NCBI RefSeq assembly: GCF_001639105.2
Contig: NZ_CP015285.1
Location: forward strand, 2,410,501-2,474,500
DNA: 64,000 bases
Source: Azospirillum humicireducens
GTDB taxonomy: Bacteria > Pseudomonadota > Alphaproteobacteria > Azospirillales > Azospirillaceae
Direction of reading: 5' to 3'
The translations under genes and the position numbers were made by a program. The stretch's first letter is position 1; each line of letters opens with the position of its first letter. Below are positions 47,179 to 55,423 of the stretch, piece after piece. Below the pieces are notes generated by a model. That model saw only the letters and a list, made by a program, of their open reading frames with translations, was not told where the DNA came from and made no database searches.

Positions 47179-47970
47179 CTACAGACTGAACCGGTCGCCG
47201 AGATAGACCCGGCGCACGCCCTCGTGCGCCACGATCTCGTCCGGCCGTCCCTCCATTAGTACCACACCATCGTGCAAAATGTATGCCCGATCGACGAGGT
47301 CCAATGTTTCACGCACATTGTGGTCGGTGATCAGCACGCCGATGCCGCGGTCGCGCAGGTGCCCGACCAGCTCGCGGATGTCGTTCACCGCGATGGGGTC
47401 GATGCCGGCCAGCGGTTCGTCCAGCAGGATGAAGTGGGGCTGTCCGGCCAGAGCGCGGGCGATCTCCACGCGCCGCCGCTCGCCGCCCGACAGCGCCAGG
47501 GCGGGGGAGCGGCGCAGGTGCGTCACCGAGAATTCGGCCAGCAGCTCGTCCAGCATCGCCTCGCGGGCGTCGCGGTCGCTCTCCACCACCTCCAGAACGG
47601 AGCGGATGTTGTTCTCCACCGTCATGCCGCGGAAGATCGAGGCTTCCTGCGGCAGATAGCCGATGCCGAGCCGGGCGCGGCGGTACATCGGCAGCGCGGT
47701 GATGTCCTGCCCGTCCAACGTGATCGTGCCGGAATCGGCGGCGATCAGGCCGGTGATCATGTAGAAGCAGGTGGTCTTGCCCGCGCCGTTGGGGCCGAGC
47801 AGCCCGACCGCCTCGCCGCGCTGGACGCTGATCGAGACATCGCGCACCACCGGCCGCTTCTTGAAGGACTTGCCGAGATGCTGCGCCACCAGCCCTTCGG
47901 CCGGGACGGATGCTGCGGAAGTGCTGCCGGCGGGAACGGCGCCGGGTCCGTTGGCGGTCAGCACGGTCAC
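47179..47970 (-). CDS. lptB: LPS export ABC transporter ATP-binding protein LptB
   Basis: 263 aa. Walker A GPNGAGKTT, ABC signature LALSGGERRRVEIARAL, Walker B FILLDEPLAGIDP and the H-loop ITDHNVRETL are all present. It powers the LptBFG complex that draws lipopolysaccharide out of the inner membrane. GTG start overlaps the lptA stop (GTGA). The first 25 residues are an Ala-rich variable extension. Confidence 0.95.
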   Translation of the reverse strand: MTVLTANGPGAVPAGSTSAASVPAEGLVAQHLGKSFKKRPVVRDVSISVQRGEAVGLLGPNGAGKTTCFYMITGLIAADSGTITLDGQDITALPMYRRARLGIGYLPQEASIFRGMTVENNIRSVLEVVESDRDAREAMLDELLAEFSVTHLRRSPALALSGGERRRVEIARALAGQPHFILLDEPLAGIDPIAVNDIRELVGHLRDRGIGVLITDHNVRETLDLVDRAYILHDGVVLMEGRPDEIVAHEGVRRVYLGDRFSL

Positions 47971-48836
47971 GGCTTCTTGCCTGCCGCGCCGGGCTGGCCG
48001 CCGGTCTTCTCGGCGGGAATCAGCAGGCCGCTGACCCGGCCGCCGGCATCGCGGCCGGCGATGACGCGGTTGATCTTGGTGTTCATGTTCATCTCGGCGG
48101 CTTCGCCGTTCAGCTGGTTGTCGCCGCGGGTGATCCGGACATTGCCGATCAGCACCGCGACATTGTCGGCCACCGAATAGACCAGCTTGTCCGACAGCGC
48201 CACATCGCTGGGGGTGGTGACGACGATGTTGCCGGAGCCGTCGATCCGCTCCATCTGGGTGGTGCCGTCCGGCATCTTCTTCAGCCGGCCGATCAGCACG
48301 TCGGCGCGCAGCCGGTCGGTGCCGCGCACCGCCACCGCGTCGCCGCGCGCCACGGTCAGGTCCTGCGCCTCGTAATACTCCAGGCTGTCGCGGGCGGTGA
48401 CCACGTCCTTGGTGGTGATCAGTTTCAGATCCTTGCCGGTGACGACGGCGACCTGCTTGTCGACGTCATAGACGCCATGATCGCCGAACACCTGCTGGGT
48501 CGGGCTGACGATGCGGACATTGCCGTCTGCCACCAGCTGGAACACCTCGTTCCCCTTGCCGGGCACCTCGCGGTAATAGGCGGTCAGCACGTCGGCGAAG
48601 ACCGTGGAGTCGTTGCGCTTGGCCGAGGCGTTGCCCCGCGCCACGTAGGCGCGGACGTCCTGGTGCCATTCGATCGCCTGATCGGCGTTGATCTCGACCG
48701 GCTGCTTGCCGCCCATGCCGGGCAGGCCCTGGGCGAAGGCGGGAGCGGCGAGCAGCAGCCCGGCGGCCAGCGCCGCGGCGGCCGGGATCGTCGACAGGGA
48801 GAAGACGGTTCTGGACGGCGACCGTTTGGACGTCAC
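47967..48836 (-). CDS. lptA: LptA/OstA-like LPS transport periplasmic protein
   Basis: 289 aa, longer than E. coli LptA (about 185). A signal peptide (about 1-35, ending APAFAQ) precedes a beta-jellyroll OstA region with many short repeats: QAIEWHQDVRAYVARGNASAKRN, NVRIVSPTQQVFGDHGVYD, VRITRGDNQLNGEAAEMNMNT. The last is the typical OstA_N end. The extra length may be a second OstA unit. GTG start overlaps the lptC stop. Confidence 0.88.
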   Translation of the reverse strand: MTSKRSPSRTVFSLSTIPAAAALAAGLLLAAPAFAQGLPGMGGKQPVEINADQAIEWHQDVRAYVARGNASAKRNDSTVFADVLTAYYREVPGKGNEVFQLVADGNVRIVSPTQQVFGDHGVYDVDKQVAVVTGKDLKLITTKDVVTARDSLEYYEAQDLTVARGDAVAVRGTDRLRADVLIGRLKKMPDGTTQMERIDGSGNIVVTTPSDVALSDKLVYSVADNVAVLIGNVRITRGDNQLNGEAAEMNMNTKINRVIAGRDAGGRVSGLLIPAEKTGGQPGAAGKKP

Positions 48837-49567
48837 GGCTTCTTGCTCCCGGGGCGTTCGGCGGCCTGGACCTCGGCCTTCGATTGGTTGAGGAAGACGA
48901 CATTCTTGCCGCGGTCCGTCATGCGGAAGCCCTTGGCGTTGATCTCGCCCTGCGGGCCCTGGCCGGCCACCGCCTGGTCGCCCCAGGCGTTGCCCTTGCG
49001 GATGTCGGCCTCGGCCTCGCTGGTGGTGAACTCGTTGCCGTCGTCGCGCAGGACATGGACGTTGCCGCGCATCAGCAGGATGCCGGTGGCCTGGTTGTAC
49101 CAGCCCTTGTCGGACCGCATGGTCACCCAGGTGCCGGCGGCCTCGGTCATCTCCGCCTGCGGGTCGTCCAGCAGGACGATGTCCGGCTGGTCGGCCGACT
49201 TGTCGGCCTTGGCCGCCACCAGCGAGAAGGGCTGGTTGTGTTCGTCCAGGCTGAAATAGCGCGGCTTCAGCATCTCGCTCTGCCCGGCGTCGGCGGAGAT
49301 GCGCGGAGCCGGCGGGCTGTTCAGCGACGGCCAGGCGGCCAGCAGGGCCACCATCGCCAGCGCCGCCGCCGGAAGCGCGAACTTCAGGGCCGAGACGAAG
49401 CGGCTGTGGAACCGGCTGACCGGTCGGGTGTCACGCCGCCGGTGCGCGCGCAGCGCCGCGGGCGGCTCCGCCGCAGCGGACGCGCGGCGGTCCCCTCCAT
49501 GCGCAGACGGGGCTGCAGGCGGAGCGGTTCCGGTGCGGTCGGGGCTGCGCAGGTCGTCCAGGCTCAA
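48833..49567 (-). CDS. lptC: LPS export system protein LptC
   Basis: 244 aa. A long Ala/Arg-rich cytoplasmic N-terminus (about 1-55), a single membrane helix (about 60-80: ALKFALPAAALAMVALLAAWP) and a periplasmic jellyroll with KPRYFSLDEHNQPFSLVAAKA. LptC passes LPS from LptBFG to LptA. It starts at a TTG (49567) with GGAGGG eight bases upstream; the distance to kdsD is 52 bp. Confidence 0.88.
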   Translation of the reverse strand: MSLDDLRSPDRTGTAPPAAPSAHGGDRRASAAAEPPAALRAHRRRDTRPVSRFHSRFVSALKFALPAAALAMVALLAAWPSLNSPPAPRISADAGQSEMLKPRYFSLDEHNQPFSLVAAKADKSADQPDIVLLDDPQAEMTEAAGTWVTMRSDKGWYNQATGILLMRGNVHVLRDDGNEFTTSEAEADIRKGNAWGDQAVAGQGPQGEINAKGFRMTDRGKNVVFLNQSKAEVQAAERPGSKKP

Positions 49568-49619
49568 GTCTGTGTCCCTCCGGCTCGGCGCTTGGCTTCC
49601 ATAATGGACAAGAACGTCG

Positions 49620-50669
49620 TCAGGCGGCGCCGGCGCGCAGGCAATCGTGGATGTGCACGATGCCCAGCGGCCGGTCGTCCTCGATCACGAACAGGGTGGT
49701 GATCTTCTTCTCGTTCATCTCGCGCAACGCCTCGACGATCAGCGCCTTCGGGCGGATGGTCTTCGGTCGGGGCGACATGATGCTGTCGGCGCGCTCTGCC
49801 AGAAGCTCCGGCGTCAGATGACGGCGCACGTCGCCGTCGGTGATGATTCCGACCAGCGCGCCGGCCTTGTCGGTCACCCCGACGCAGCCCAGCCGCTTGG
49901 CCGTCATCTCGAAGATGACGTCGGACAGCGGCGAGTCAAGACGGCACAGGGGCAAATCCGCCCCCTTGTGCATGATGTCCGTCACCTTCAGCAGGGCACG
50001 CCCCAGCTGTCCGCCGGGGTGGAATTCGCGGAAATCGGCGGCGGAGAAGCCGCGCCGCTCCAGCAGCGCCACCGCCAGCGCGTCGCCCAGGGCCAGCATC
50101 ATGGTGGTGGAGGTGGTCGGGGCCAGCCCCAGCGGGCAGGCCTCCGGCTCCGGCGGGATGACCAGCGCCACGTCAGCCTGCTCGGCCAGTGCGGAGGCGG
50201 CCCGGCGGGTCATGCCGATCAGCGGGATGCCGAAGCGGCGGGTGTAGGCGATGATGTCGGCCAGCTCATGCGTCTCGCCGGAATTGGACAGCGCCACCAC
50301 CGCGTCGTTCTTTGCGATCATGCCGAGGTCGCCGTGGCTCGCCTCGCCCGGATGGACGAAGAAGGCCGGCGTGCCGGTGGAGGCCATGGTGGCGGCGATC
50401 TTGCGGGCGACATGGCCCGACTTGCCCATGCCGGTGACGACCACCCGCCCTTCGATGCCGTGCAGCAGGTCGAGCGCCTGCAGGAAAGCACCGTCGAGGC
50501 TGTCCGCCAGAGCGACCAGCGCATCGGCTTCCGTCCGCAGGACGCGGGTGGCGCAGGCGAGGTCGCGGTTCTCCACGGCGCTCGACTCCGCCGAGGCGGC
50601 GGAGCCGTCGGTCAGGCCGGCGGTCAGGCTGGAGGTGATAACGCTGGTCAAGGCGATCATGCCTTCCAT
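49620..50669 (-). CDS. kdsD: Arabinose-5-phosphate isomerase KdsD/KpsF
   Basis: 349 aa. SIS domain with VVVTGMGKSGHVARKIAATMASTGTPAFFVHPGEASHGDLGMI (key GMGKSGHVARK and HGDLGM), followed by two CBS motifs (about 225-345). It converts ribulose-5-phosphate to arabinose-5-phosphate, the first Kdo precursor, which links it to the lpt genes downstream. ATG at 50669; an ATG nine bases later with GGAAGGC before it is an alternative. Confidence 0.93.
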   Translation of the reverse strand: MEGMIALTSVITSSLTAGLTDGSAASAESSAVENRDLACATRVLRTEADALVALADSLDGAFLQALDLLHGIEGRVVVTGMGKSGHVARKIAATMASTGTPAFFVHPGEASHGDLGMIAKNDAVVALSNSGETHELADIIAYTRRFGIPLIGMTRRAASALAEQADVALVIPPEPEACPLGLAPTTSTTMMLALGDALAVALLERRGFSAADFREFHPGGQLGRALLKVTDIMHKGADLPLCRLDSPLSDVIFEMTAKRLGCVGVTDKAGALVGIITDGDVRRHLTPELLAERADSIMSPRPKTIRPKALIVEALREMNEKKITTLFVIEDDRPLGIVHIHDCLRAGAA

Positions 50670-50700
50670 TCAAAAGGCCCGATAGGCAGGCCGTTCACAA

Positions 50701-50734
50701 ACACGCGCCCGCCCGGATGGCTCCCGGCAGGCGC
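50701..50734 (-). terminator. Possible hairpin terminator between nrnC and kdsD
   Basis: ACGCGCC (50701-50707) pairs with GGCGCGT (50728-50734), with extra pairing in between. On the minus strand it is followed by GTTTGTG, not by a clear T tract, so it is a weak candidate only. Confidence 0.4.
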
Positions 50735-50808
50735 GTCATGCAGTATGCCCCCCGTGGGGCGCCGGGTCAAATCCACGCCCGGTCGGGGAGAGGGCGATGA
50801 TCAGCCCG

Positions 50809-51435
50809 TCAGTGCGCCAAAATGTCCGGGGTTTCCCAGCCGCCGAGATCCAGCTCGCCGCGGGCGGGCAGGAAGTCGAAGCAGGCCTGGGCCAGATGGG
50901 TGCGGCCCTCGCGCGCCAGCATGACGTCCAGCTTGGCCTTCAGGTCATGCAGGTGCAGCACGTCCGACGCCGCATACTTCATCTGGTCGGTGGTCAGCTC
51001 GGGCGCCCCCCAGTCGGAGGACTGCTGCTGCTTGGAAATCTCCACCCCCAGCAGGTCCTTGCACAGATCCTTCAGGCCATGGCGGTCGGTGAAGGTGCGG
51101 ACCAGCTTGGAGGCCACCTTGGTGCAATAGACCGGCTGGCAGCCGACGCCGAGATAGGCCTTCATCACCGCCACGTCGAAGCGGGCGAAGTGGAACAGCT
51201 TGGTCACGCCGGGATCGGTCAGCAAGCGCTTCAGGTTCGGCGCCTCGTACTGGCCGGGGCGGAACTGCACCAGATGGACGGCACCGTCGCCGGCCGACAG
51301 CTGCACCAGGCAGAGGCGGTCGCGGTGGGGATTCAGCCCCATGGTCTCGGTGTCGATGGCGACGCAGTTGTCGCGGGCGCCGGCGCCGAGGTCGAGGCCG
51401 TCGGGGAGGTCGCCGTCATGAAGGTCGATGGGCAT
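50809..51435 (-). CDS. nrnC: RNase D-like exonuclease, NrnC-type oligoribonuclease
   Basis: 208 aa. DEDDy catalytic residues: D28-T-E30 (VAIDTETMGL), D87 (HFARFDVAVM), and Y154 with D158 (YAASDVLHL). It has no HRDC domains, so it is not a full RNase D. This size and domain set fit NrnC, the alphaproteobacterial enzyme that degrades dinucleotides, including pGpG from c-di-GMP turnover. Three c-di-GMP enzymes in the window make that link relevant. ATG at 51435; it ends 139 bp before kdsD begins. Confidence 0.88.
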   Translation of the reverse strand: MPIDLHDGDLPDGLDLGAGARDNCVAIDTETMGLNPHRDRLCLVQLSAGDGAVHLVQFRPGQYEAPNLKRLLTDPGVTKLFHFARFDVAVMKAYLGVGCQPVYCTKVASKLVRTFTDRHGLKDLCKDLLGVEISKQQQSSDWGAPELTTDQMKYAASDVLHLHDLKAKLDVMLAREGRTHLAQACFDFLPARGELDLGGWETPDILAH

Positions 51436-51556
51436 GGTCGCGTTCCGGGGTGGTCAGGCCCCCGGCCACGGACCCTAGAAACGACGAACGCCGCTCTGCA
51501 CTGCCTCCCTCTCGATCGAAGGAGCTGTGCATGCGGCGCAGCCGGGTAGAAAGAAA

Positions 51557-51643
51557 TGGTGCCCAGGAGAAGACTCGAACTTCCACGACATTTCTGCCAC
51601 AGGTACCTGAAACCTGCGCGTCTACCAATTCCGCCACCTGGGC
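51557..51643 (-). tRNA. tRNA-Leu (CAG)
   Basis: 87 nt including encoded CCA (51557-51559). Acceptor stem GCCCAGG pairs with CCTGGGC. D-arm GCG-GAATTGGTAGA-CGC; anticodon stem CAGGT/ACCTG with loop TTCAGGT, anticodon CAG (reads CUG); a long class II variable arm; T-arm GGAAG-TTCGAGT-CTTCT. All canonical positions fit a functional leucine tRNA. No integrase is near. Confidence 0.96.
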
Positions 51644-51934
51644 TCGGTGCTCGGTGTGTGGGCGGTTGTTTAATGATCCGGCCGGGGGGCGTCAACAGCT
51701 TTTTTCCAACCCCTTCATTTTTTTGTCGCATCGCGGGTTTTCGCCCCATCGCCGGCCGCCGCGGCAATGCAGTCCCTAGATTGGCGGCGGTCCATTCGCT
51801 ATAAGCATGCCCGCAGTTCAAGCAGTCCTCATGGCGACATACAGTCGGACGACGCGCGGGGGCGCGCGGCAACGGCGGGAGAACCGCCGCGCGAAAGCCT
51901 CGGCTACGGCGCGCAACGACACGGGAGACGGTCG

Positions 51935-52906
51935 ATGTCCTATCGCACTCAGGTTATCACGGTGTTCGGCGGTTCGGGCTTCATCGGCCGCCACCTGATC
52001 CGGCGCCTCGCCCGGTCGGGCGCCCAGATCCGCATTGCCACCCGCAACCCGGGCAAGGCCGCCTTCCTGAAGACGGCCGGCGCCGTCGGCCAGATCGTTC
52101 CCTTCGCCGCCGACTGCAGCAAGGACGAGTCGGTCGCCCGCGCCGTTCAGGGCGCGGATGTCGTCATCAACCTGCTGGGTGTGCTGTTCGAGCGTGGGAG
52201 CCAGAGCTTCCAGGGCGTGCATGTCGATGCCGCGGCCCGCATCGCCCGCCTGGCCGCCGCCAGCGGCGTCAACCGGCTGATCCAGATTTCCGCCATCGGC
52301 GCCGACTCCAACTCCCCCTCCTCCTACGCCCGTTCCAAGGCGGCCGGCGAGCAGGCGGTGCTGTCGGCCTTCCCGGCGGCGACGATCCTGCGCCCCAGCA
52401 TCGTCTTCGGACCGGAGGACAACTTCTTCAACAAGTTCGCCGCGATGGCGCAGAAGGCCCCCGCCCTGCCGCTGATCGGCGGCGGCAAGACCCTGTTCCA
52501 GCCGGTCTATGTCGGAAATCTGGCCGATGCCGTCGTCGCCGCGCTGGAGACCGACGCCAGCCGCGGCAAGACCTATGAGCTGGGCGGCCCGCGCGTCTAC
52601 ACCTTCCGGGAACTGCTGGAGCTGACCCAGAAGGACATCCAGCGCCACCGCCCGCTGGTGACCATCCCCTGGAACGCCGCCGAGTCGCTGGCCGGCTTCC
52701 TGGAGAAGGTTCCGGTGCTGGACCCGGTGCTGACCCGCGATCAGGTGGCGCTGCTGAAGCAGGACAACGTCGTTTCCCCGACCGCGCTGGGTTTCAAGGA
52801 TCTGGGCATCGCCGAGCTGGCGACCTGCGAGGTGATCCTGCCGACCTACCTGTCGCGCTTCATCGTCGGCGGAAAGTTCAGCGGCCAGACCGGCACCGCC
52901 CACTGA
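51935..52906 (+). CDS. Complex I NDUFA9-like NAD(P)-binding protein
   Basis: 323 aa from the ATG at 51935, with GGGAG seven bases before it. Rossmann motif VITVFGGSGFIGRHLIRRLA (key GGSGFIGRHL), then YARSKAAGEQAVLSAFP (altered SDR Tyr-Lys region) and FGPEDNFFNKFAAMA, a stretch shared with mitochondrial NDUFA9. Alphaproteobacterial homologues are believed to attach to or assemble NADH dehydrogenase; a coenzyme Q-related role is also discussed. No nuo genes are close. Confidence 0.85.
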   Translation: MSYRTQVITVFGGSGFIGRHLIRRLARSGAQIRIATRNPGKAAFLKTAGAVGQIVPFAADCSKDESVARAVQGADVVINLLGVLFERGSQSFQGVHVDAAARIARLAAASGVNRLIQISAIGADSNSPSSYARSKAAGEQAVLSAFPAATILRPSIVFGPEDNFFNKFAAMAQKAPALPLIGGGKTLFQPVYVGNLADAVVAALETDASRGKTYELGGPRVYTFRELLELTQKDIQRHRPLVTIPWNAAESLAGFLEKVPVLDPVLTRDQVALLKQDNVVSPTALGFKDLGIAELATCEVILPTYLSRFIVGGKFSGQTGTAH

Positions 52907-52934
52907 CGGCCGGGCCCCCCGCTCCGACCGAGAC

Positions 52935-52965
52935 CGAAGGCCCCGGCCCAGCGCCGGGGCCTTCG
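52935..52965 (+). terminator. Terminator-like hairpin after the NDUFA9-like gene
   Basis: CGAAGGCCCCGGC pairs exactly with GCCGGGGCCTTCG around a short CCAGC loop. It starts 29 bp past the stop. The downstream base run is poor in T, so termination may need help. Confidence 0.7.
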
Positions 52966-53056
52966 CATGTCAGGACATGGCACGGCTGAGCCATGGACGC
53001 TTGAATTGCCAGGCCGCCGCCGTCATGTGGGCGGTTCCACAGCGATGGGATCGGGA

Positions 53057-54244
53057 ATGACAGGGGCAGAGGATATCCGCGGCGGCGCGGGCCGGGTGGT
53101 GGAGCAGGCCGCCGCCGCGCGCTGGGCGACCGTCGCCGCCTTCTTCCTGAACGGCACCGTCTTCGGCGTCTGGGCGACCCAGATCCCGCTGCTGAAGAAC
53201 CGGCTCGACCTCAGCCCCGCCGTGCTGGGGGTGGCGCTTCTTTGCCTTGCCGTCGGGGCGCTGACCGCGATGATCGCCAGCGGGCCGCTGCTGGGCCGGC
53301 TGGGCAGCGCGCCGGTGACGCGGGCGACCGCCCTGCTGTTCGCCGCGTTCCTGCCCCTGCCGGCGCTGGTGCCGGACGTGGTGACGCTGTGCCTCGTGCT
53401 GGCGCTGTTCGGCGCGTCGGGCGGCACCATGGATGTCGCCATGAACGCCCAGGGTGCGCTGGTGGAACGGCGGCTCGGCCGGCCGATCATGTCCTCTCTG
53501 CACGGGATGTGGAGTCTCGGCGGGCTGGCGGGTGCCGGGCTGGGCGCACTGCTGCTGCCGCTGATGACGCCGGCGGCGCAGGCGGCACTGGTGTCGGCCG
53601 GACTGGTCGCGCTGTTCCTGGCCTTGCAGGGCCGTTTCCTGCCCGACCGCAACGCCTCGGCCGGGGGGCTGGTCCTGCCCGACCGCAAGACGCTGCTGCT
53701 CGGCCTGCTTGCCGCCCTGTCCTTCATGAGCGAGGGCGCCATCCTGGACTGGAGCGCCATCCATCTGCGCGACGATCTGGGCGCCCCGGTCGCGCTCGCC
53801 GGCATGGGCTTCGGCGTCTTCTGCGCCGCCATGGCGGTGGGACGCTTCAGCGGCGACCGGCTGCGCCACCGCTTCGGCGGGGCGACGCTGATGAGCGTCG
53901 GCAGCCTGTTGGCCGCGGCCGGGCTGGGGCTCGTCCTGGCGGCGGGCGTGATGGCGGATGGATCGCCGCTGCTGGCGATTGCCGGGTTCGGGCTGACCGG
54001 GATCGGGCTGTCGAACATCGTCCCGGTGCTGTTCAGCACGGCGGGCGCGGCGGAGAGCGGCCGCGCCGACCATGCCGTCGCCGCGGTCTCCACCATGGGC
54101 TACACCGGCGTGCTGGCCGGCCCGCCGCTGGTCGGCTTCATCGCCCAGGCGACCAGCCTCGCCACCGCCTTCGCCCTGATCGCCCTGCTCGCCCTGTTCG
54201 TGGCCGTTGCCGCGGTCCGGGCGGTGCCGCGGCAGGCTCTGTGA
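53057..54244 (+). CDS. MFS transporter
   Basis: 395 aa from the ATG at 53057, a choice supported by GGGA six bases upstream; ATG at 53045 is in frame too. About 12 hydrophobic helices. Family signatures include FGVWATQIPLLKNRLDLSP, ASGGTMDVAMNAQGALVERRLGRPIMSSLHGMWSLGG (key NAQG and LHGMWS), and DRLRHRFGG. This resembles the YbjJ/fucose-permease-like MFS group, but the substrate is not known. It is convergent with uppP, 3 bp apart. Confidence 0.85.
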   Translation: MTGAEDIRGGAGRVVEQAAAARWATVAAFFLNGTVFGVWATQIPLLKNRLDLSPAVLGVALLCLAVGALTAMIASGPLLGRLGSAPVTRATALLFAAFLPLPALVPDVVTLCLVLALFGASGGTMDVAMNAQGALVERRLGRPIMSSLHGMWSLGGLAGAGLGALLLPLMTPAAQAALVSAGLVALFLALQGRFLPDRNASAGGLVLPDRKTLLLGLLAALSFMSEGAILDWSAIHLRDDLGAPVALAGMGFGVFCAAMAVGRFSGDRLRHRFGGATLMSVGSLLAAAGLGLVLAAGVMADGSPLLAIAGFGLTGIGLSNIVPVLFSTAGAAESGRADHAVAAVSTMGYTGVLAGPPLVGFIAQATSLATAFALIALLALFVAVAAVRAVPRQAL

Positions 54245-54247
54245 CGG

Positions 54248-55048
54248 TTACAGATACAGGAAGGCCAGCATGCCGGTGCCGATGGCGATGCGGTACCAGC
54301 CGAAGGGGGTGAAGCCGTAGCGGCCGACGAAGTCGACCAGCGTCTTCACCACCAGGGCGGCGGCGATGAAGGCGGTGACGAAGCCGACCAGGATCAGCAG
54401 GCCGCTGTCCAGGCTCATAACCGACCAGTTCTTGTAGAGGTCGTAGACGGTGGCGCCGGCCATGGTCGGCACCGCCAGGAAGAAGGAGAACTCGGCCGCC
54501 GCCTTGCGGTCGACGCCCATCAGCAGGGCGCCCAGGATGCTGGCCCCCGACCGCGACACGCCCGGCACCAGGGCCAGGCATTGGCAGAAGCCGATCTTCA
54601 GCGCCAACGGGGCGGAGAAATTCTCGATCCGGTGATAGCGGGCGACCGGAACCAGCCGCTCCACCAGCAGGATGGCGATGCCGCCGGTGATCAGGGCGAT
54701 GCTGACGACCGTCGGATTGAACAGCATCGCCTTGATGATGCCGTGCAGCCCGGCGCCGAGCACCATCGCCGGCAGGAAGGCGATCAGAACCGCCATCACG
54801 AAGCGCCGCGCGCCGGGATCGTCCTTCAGCCCCGTGGCGACTTGCCACAGCCGCTGGAAATAGACCACGCAGATGGCCAGAATGGCGCCGAGCTGGATCA
54901 CCACCTCGAACACCTTGCCGGGCGGACCCTGGAAGCCCAGCAGCTCGTCCAGCATGATGAGATGGCCGGTCGAGGAGACGGGCAGGAACTCGGTCAGCCC
55001 CTCCACCAGCCCCATGAGCGTGGCGTCCAGATATTGATCGATCATCAT
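54248..55048 (-). CDS. uppP: Undecaprenyl-diphosphatase UppP
   Basis: 266 aa. Active-site motifs: GLVEGLTEFLPVSSTGHLI (key EGLTEFLPVSSTGH) and LVPGVSRSGASILGALLMG. About eight membrane helices. It recycles the lipid carrier undecaprenyl-PP for peptidoglycan and LPS synthesis and confers bacitracin resistance. Start chosen at ATG 55048; the longer frame to 55213 has no family match. Confidence 0.95.
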   Translation of the reverse strand: MMIDQYLDATLMGLVEGLTEFLPVSSTGHLIMLDELLGFQGPPGKVFEVVIQLGAILAICVVYFQRLWQVATGLKDDPGARRFVMAVLIAFLPAMVLGAGLHGIIKAMLFNPTVVSIALITGGIAILLVERLVPVARYHRIENFSAPLALKIGFCQCLALVPGVSRSGASILGALLMGVDRKAAAEFSFFLAVPTMAGATVYDLYKNWSVMSLDSGLLILVGFVTAFIAAALVVKTLVDFVGRYGFTPFGWYRIAIGTGMLAFLYL

Positions 55049-55423
55049 CGCGGCACTCAAACCTTCGGCGCGGTTGGATGTTGCGGTGCTTATAGCAGGG
55101 GGGCCGGTGCTTGGCGACGGCGAGGGGTCGGTACCCCTATTTGCGAGATAGTCTCGTTTATGGACTAATTTTCTGTCGCGTTTTTGTGACACCCCGTAGC
55201 CGCCCATGCGCATTCCAGCCTTGCGGAAGAAAAGGTCAATAAAGCGGACCTATCGGCTCTTTTGTGCTTTCGCGGGCTGATCGCATGCGTTATATGACGA
55301 GCGTCCGCCACTTTGCGGACGTTCGATTTCAACCCAGCCGGTCGGTGCAGGCCAAAGCCGCAGCCCCCGGTCAGGCGGCGTCCCCAAGAGACGACGGGGC
55401 CGCGAAGCGAAGGAGCAGACGTC
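55049..55423. other. Leader region of gltD with hairpin CGTCCGC-N6-GCGGACG
   Basis: 375 bp with no gene. It is noticeably less GC-rich from 55140 to 55300. A perfect 7-bp inverted repeat lies at 55302-55308 and 55315-55321, about 100 bp before gltD. The promoter for gltD must be here but no clear -35/-10 pair or sigma-54 -24/-12 site was found. Confidence 0.55.

Noticed and set aside
51557-51643. tRNA-Leu as a possible integration site
   Set aside because: No integrase, no direct repeat of the tRNA 3' end and no foreign-looking genes in the flanking 10 kb.
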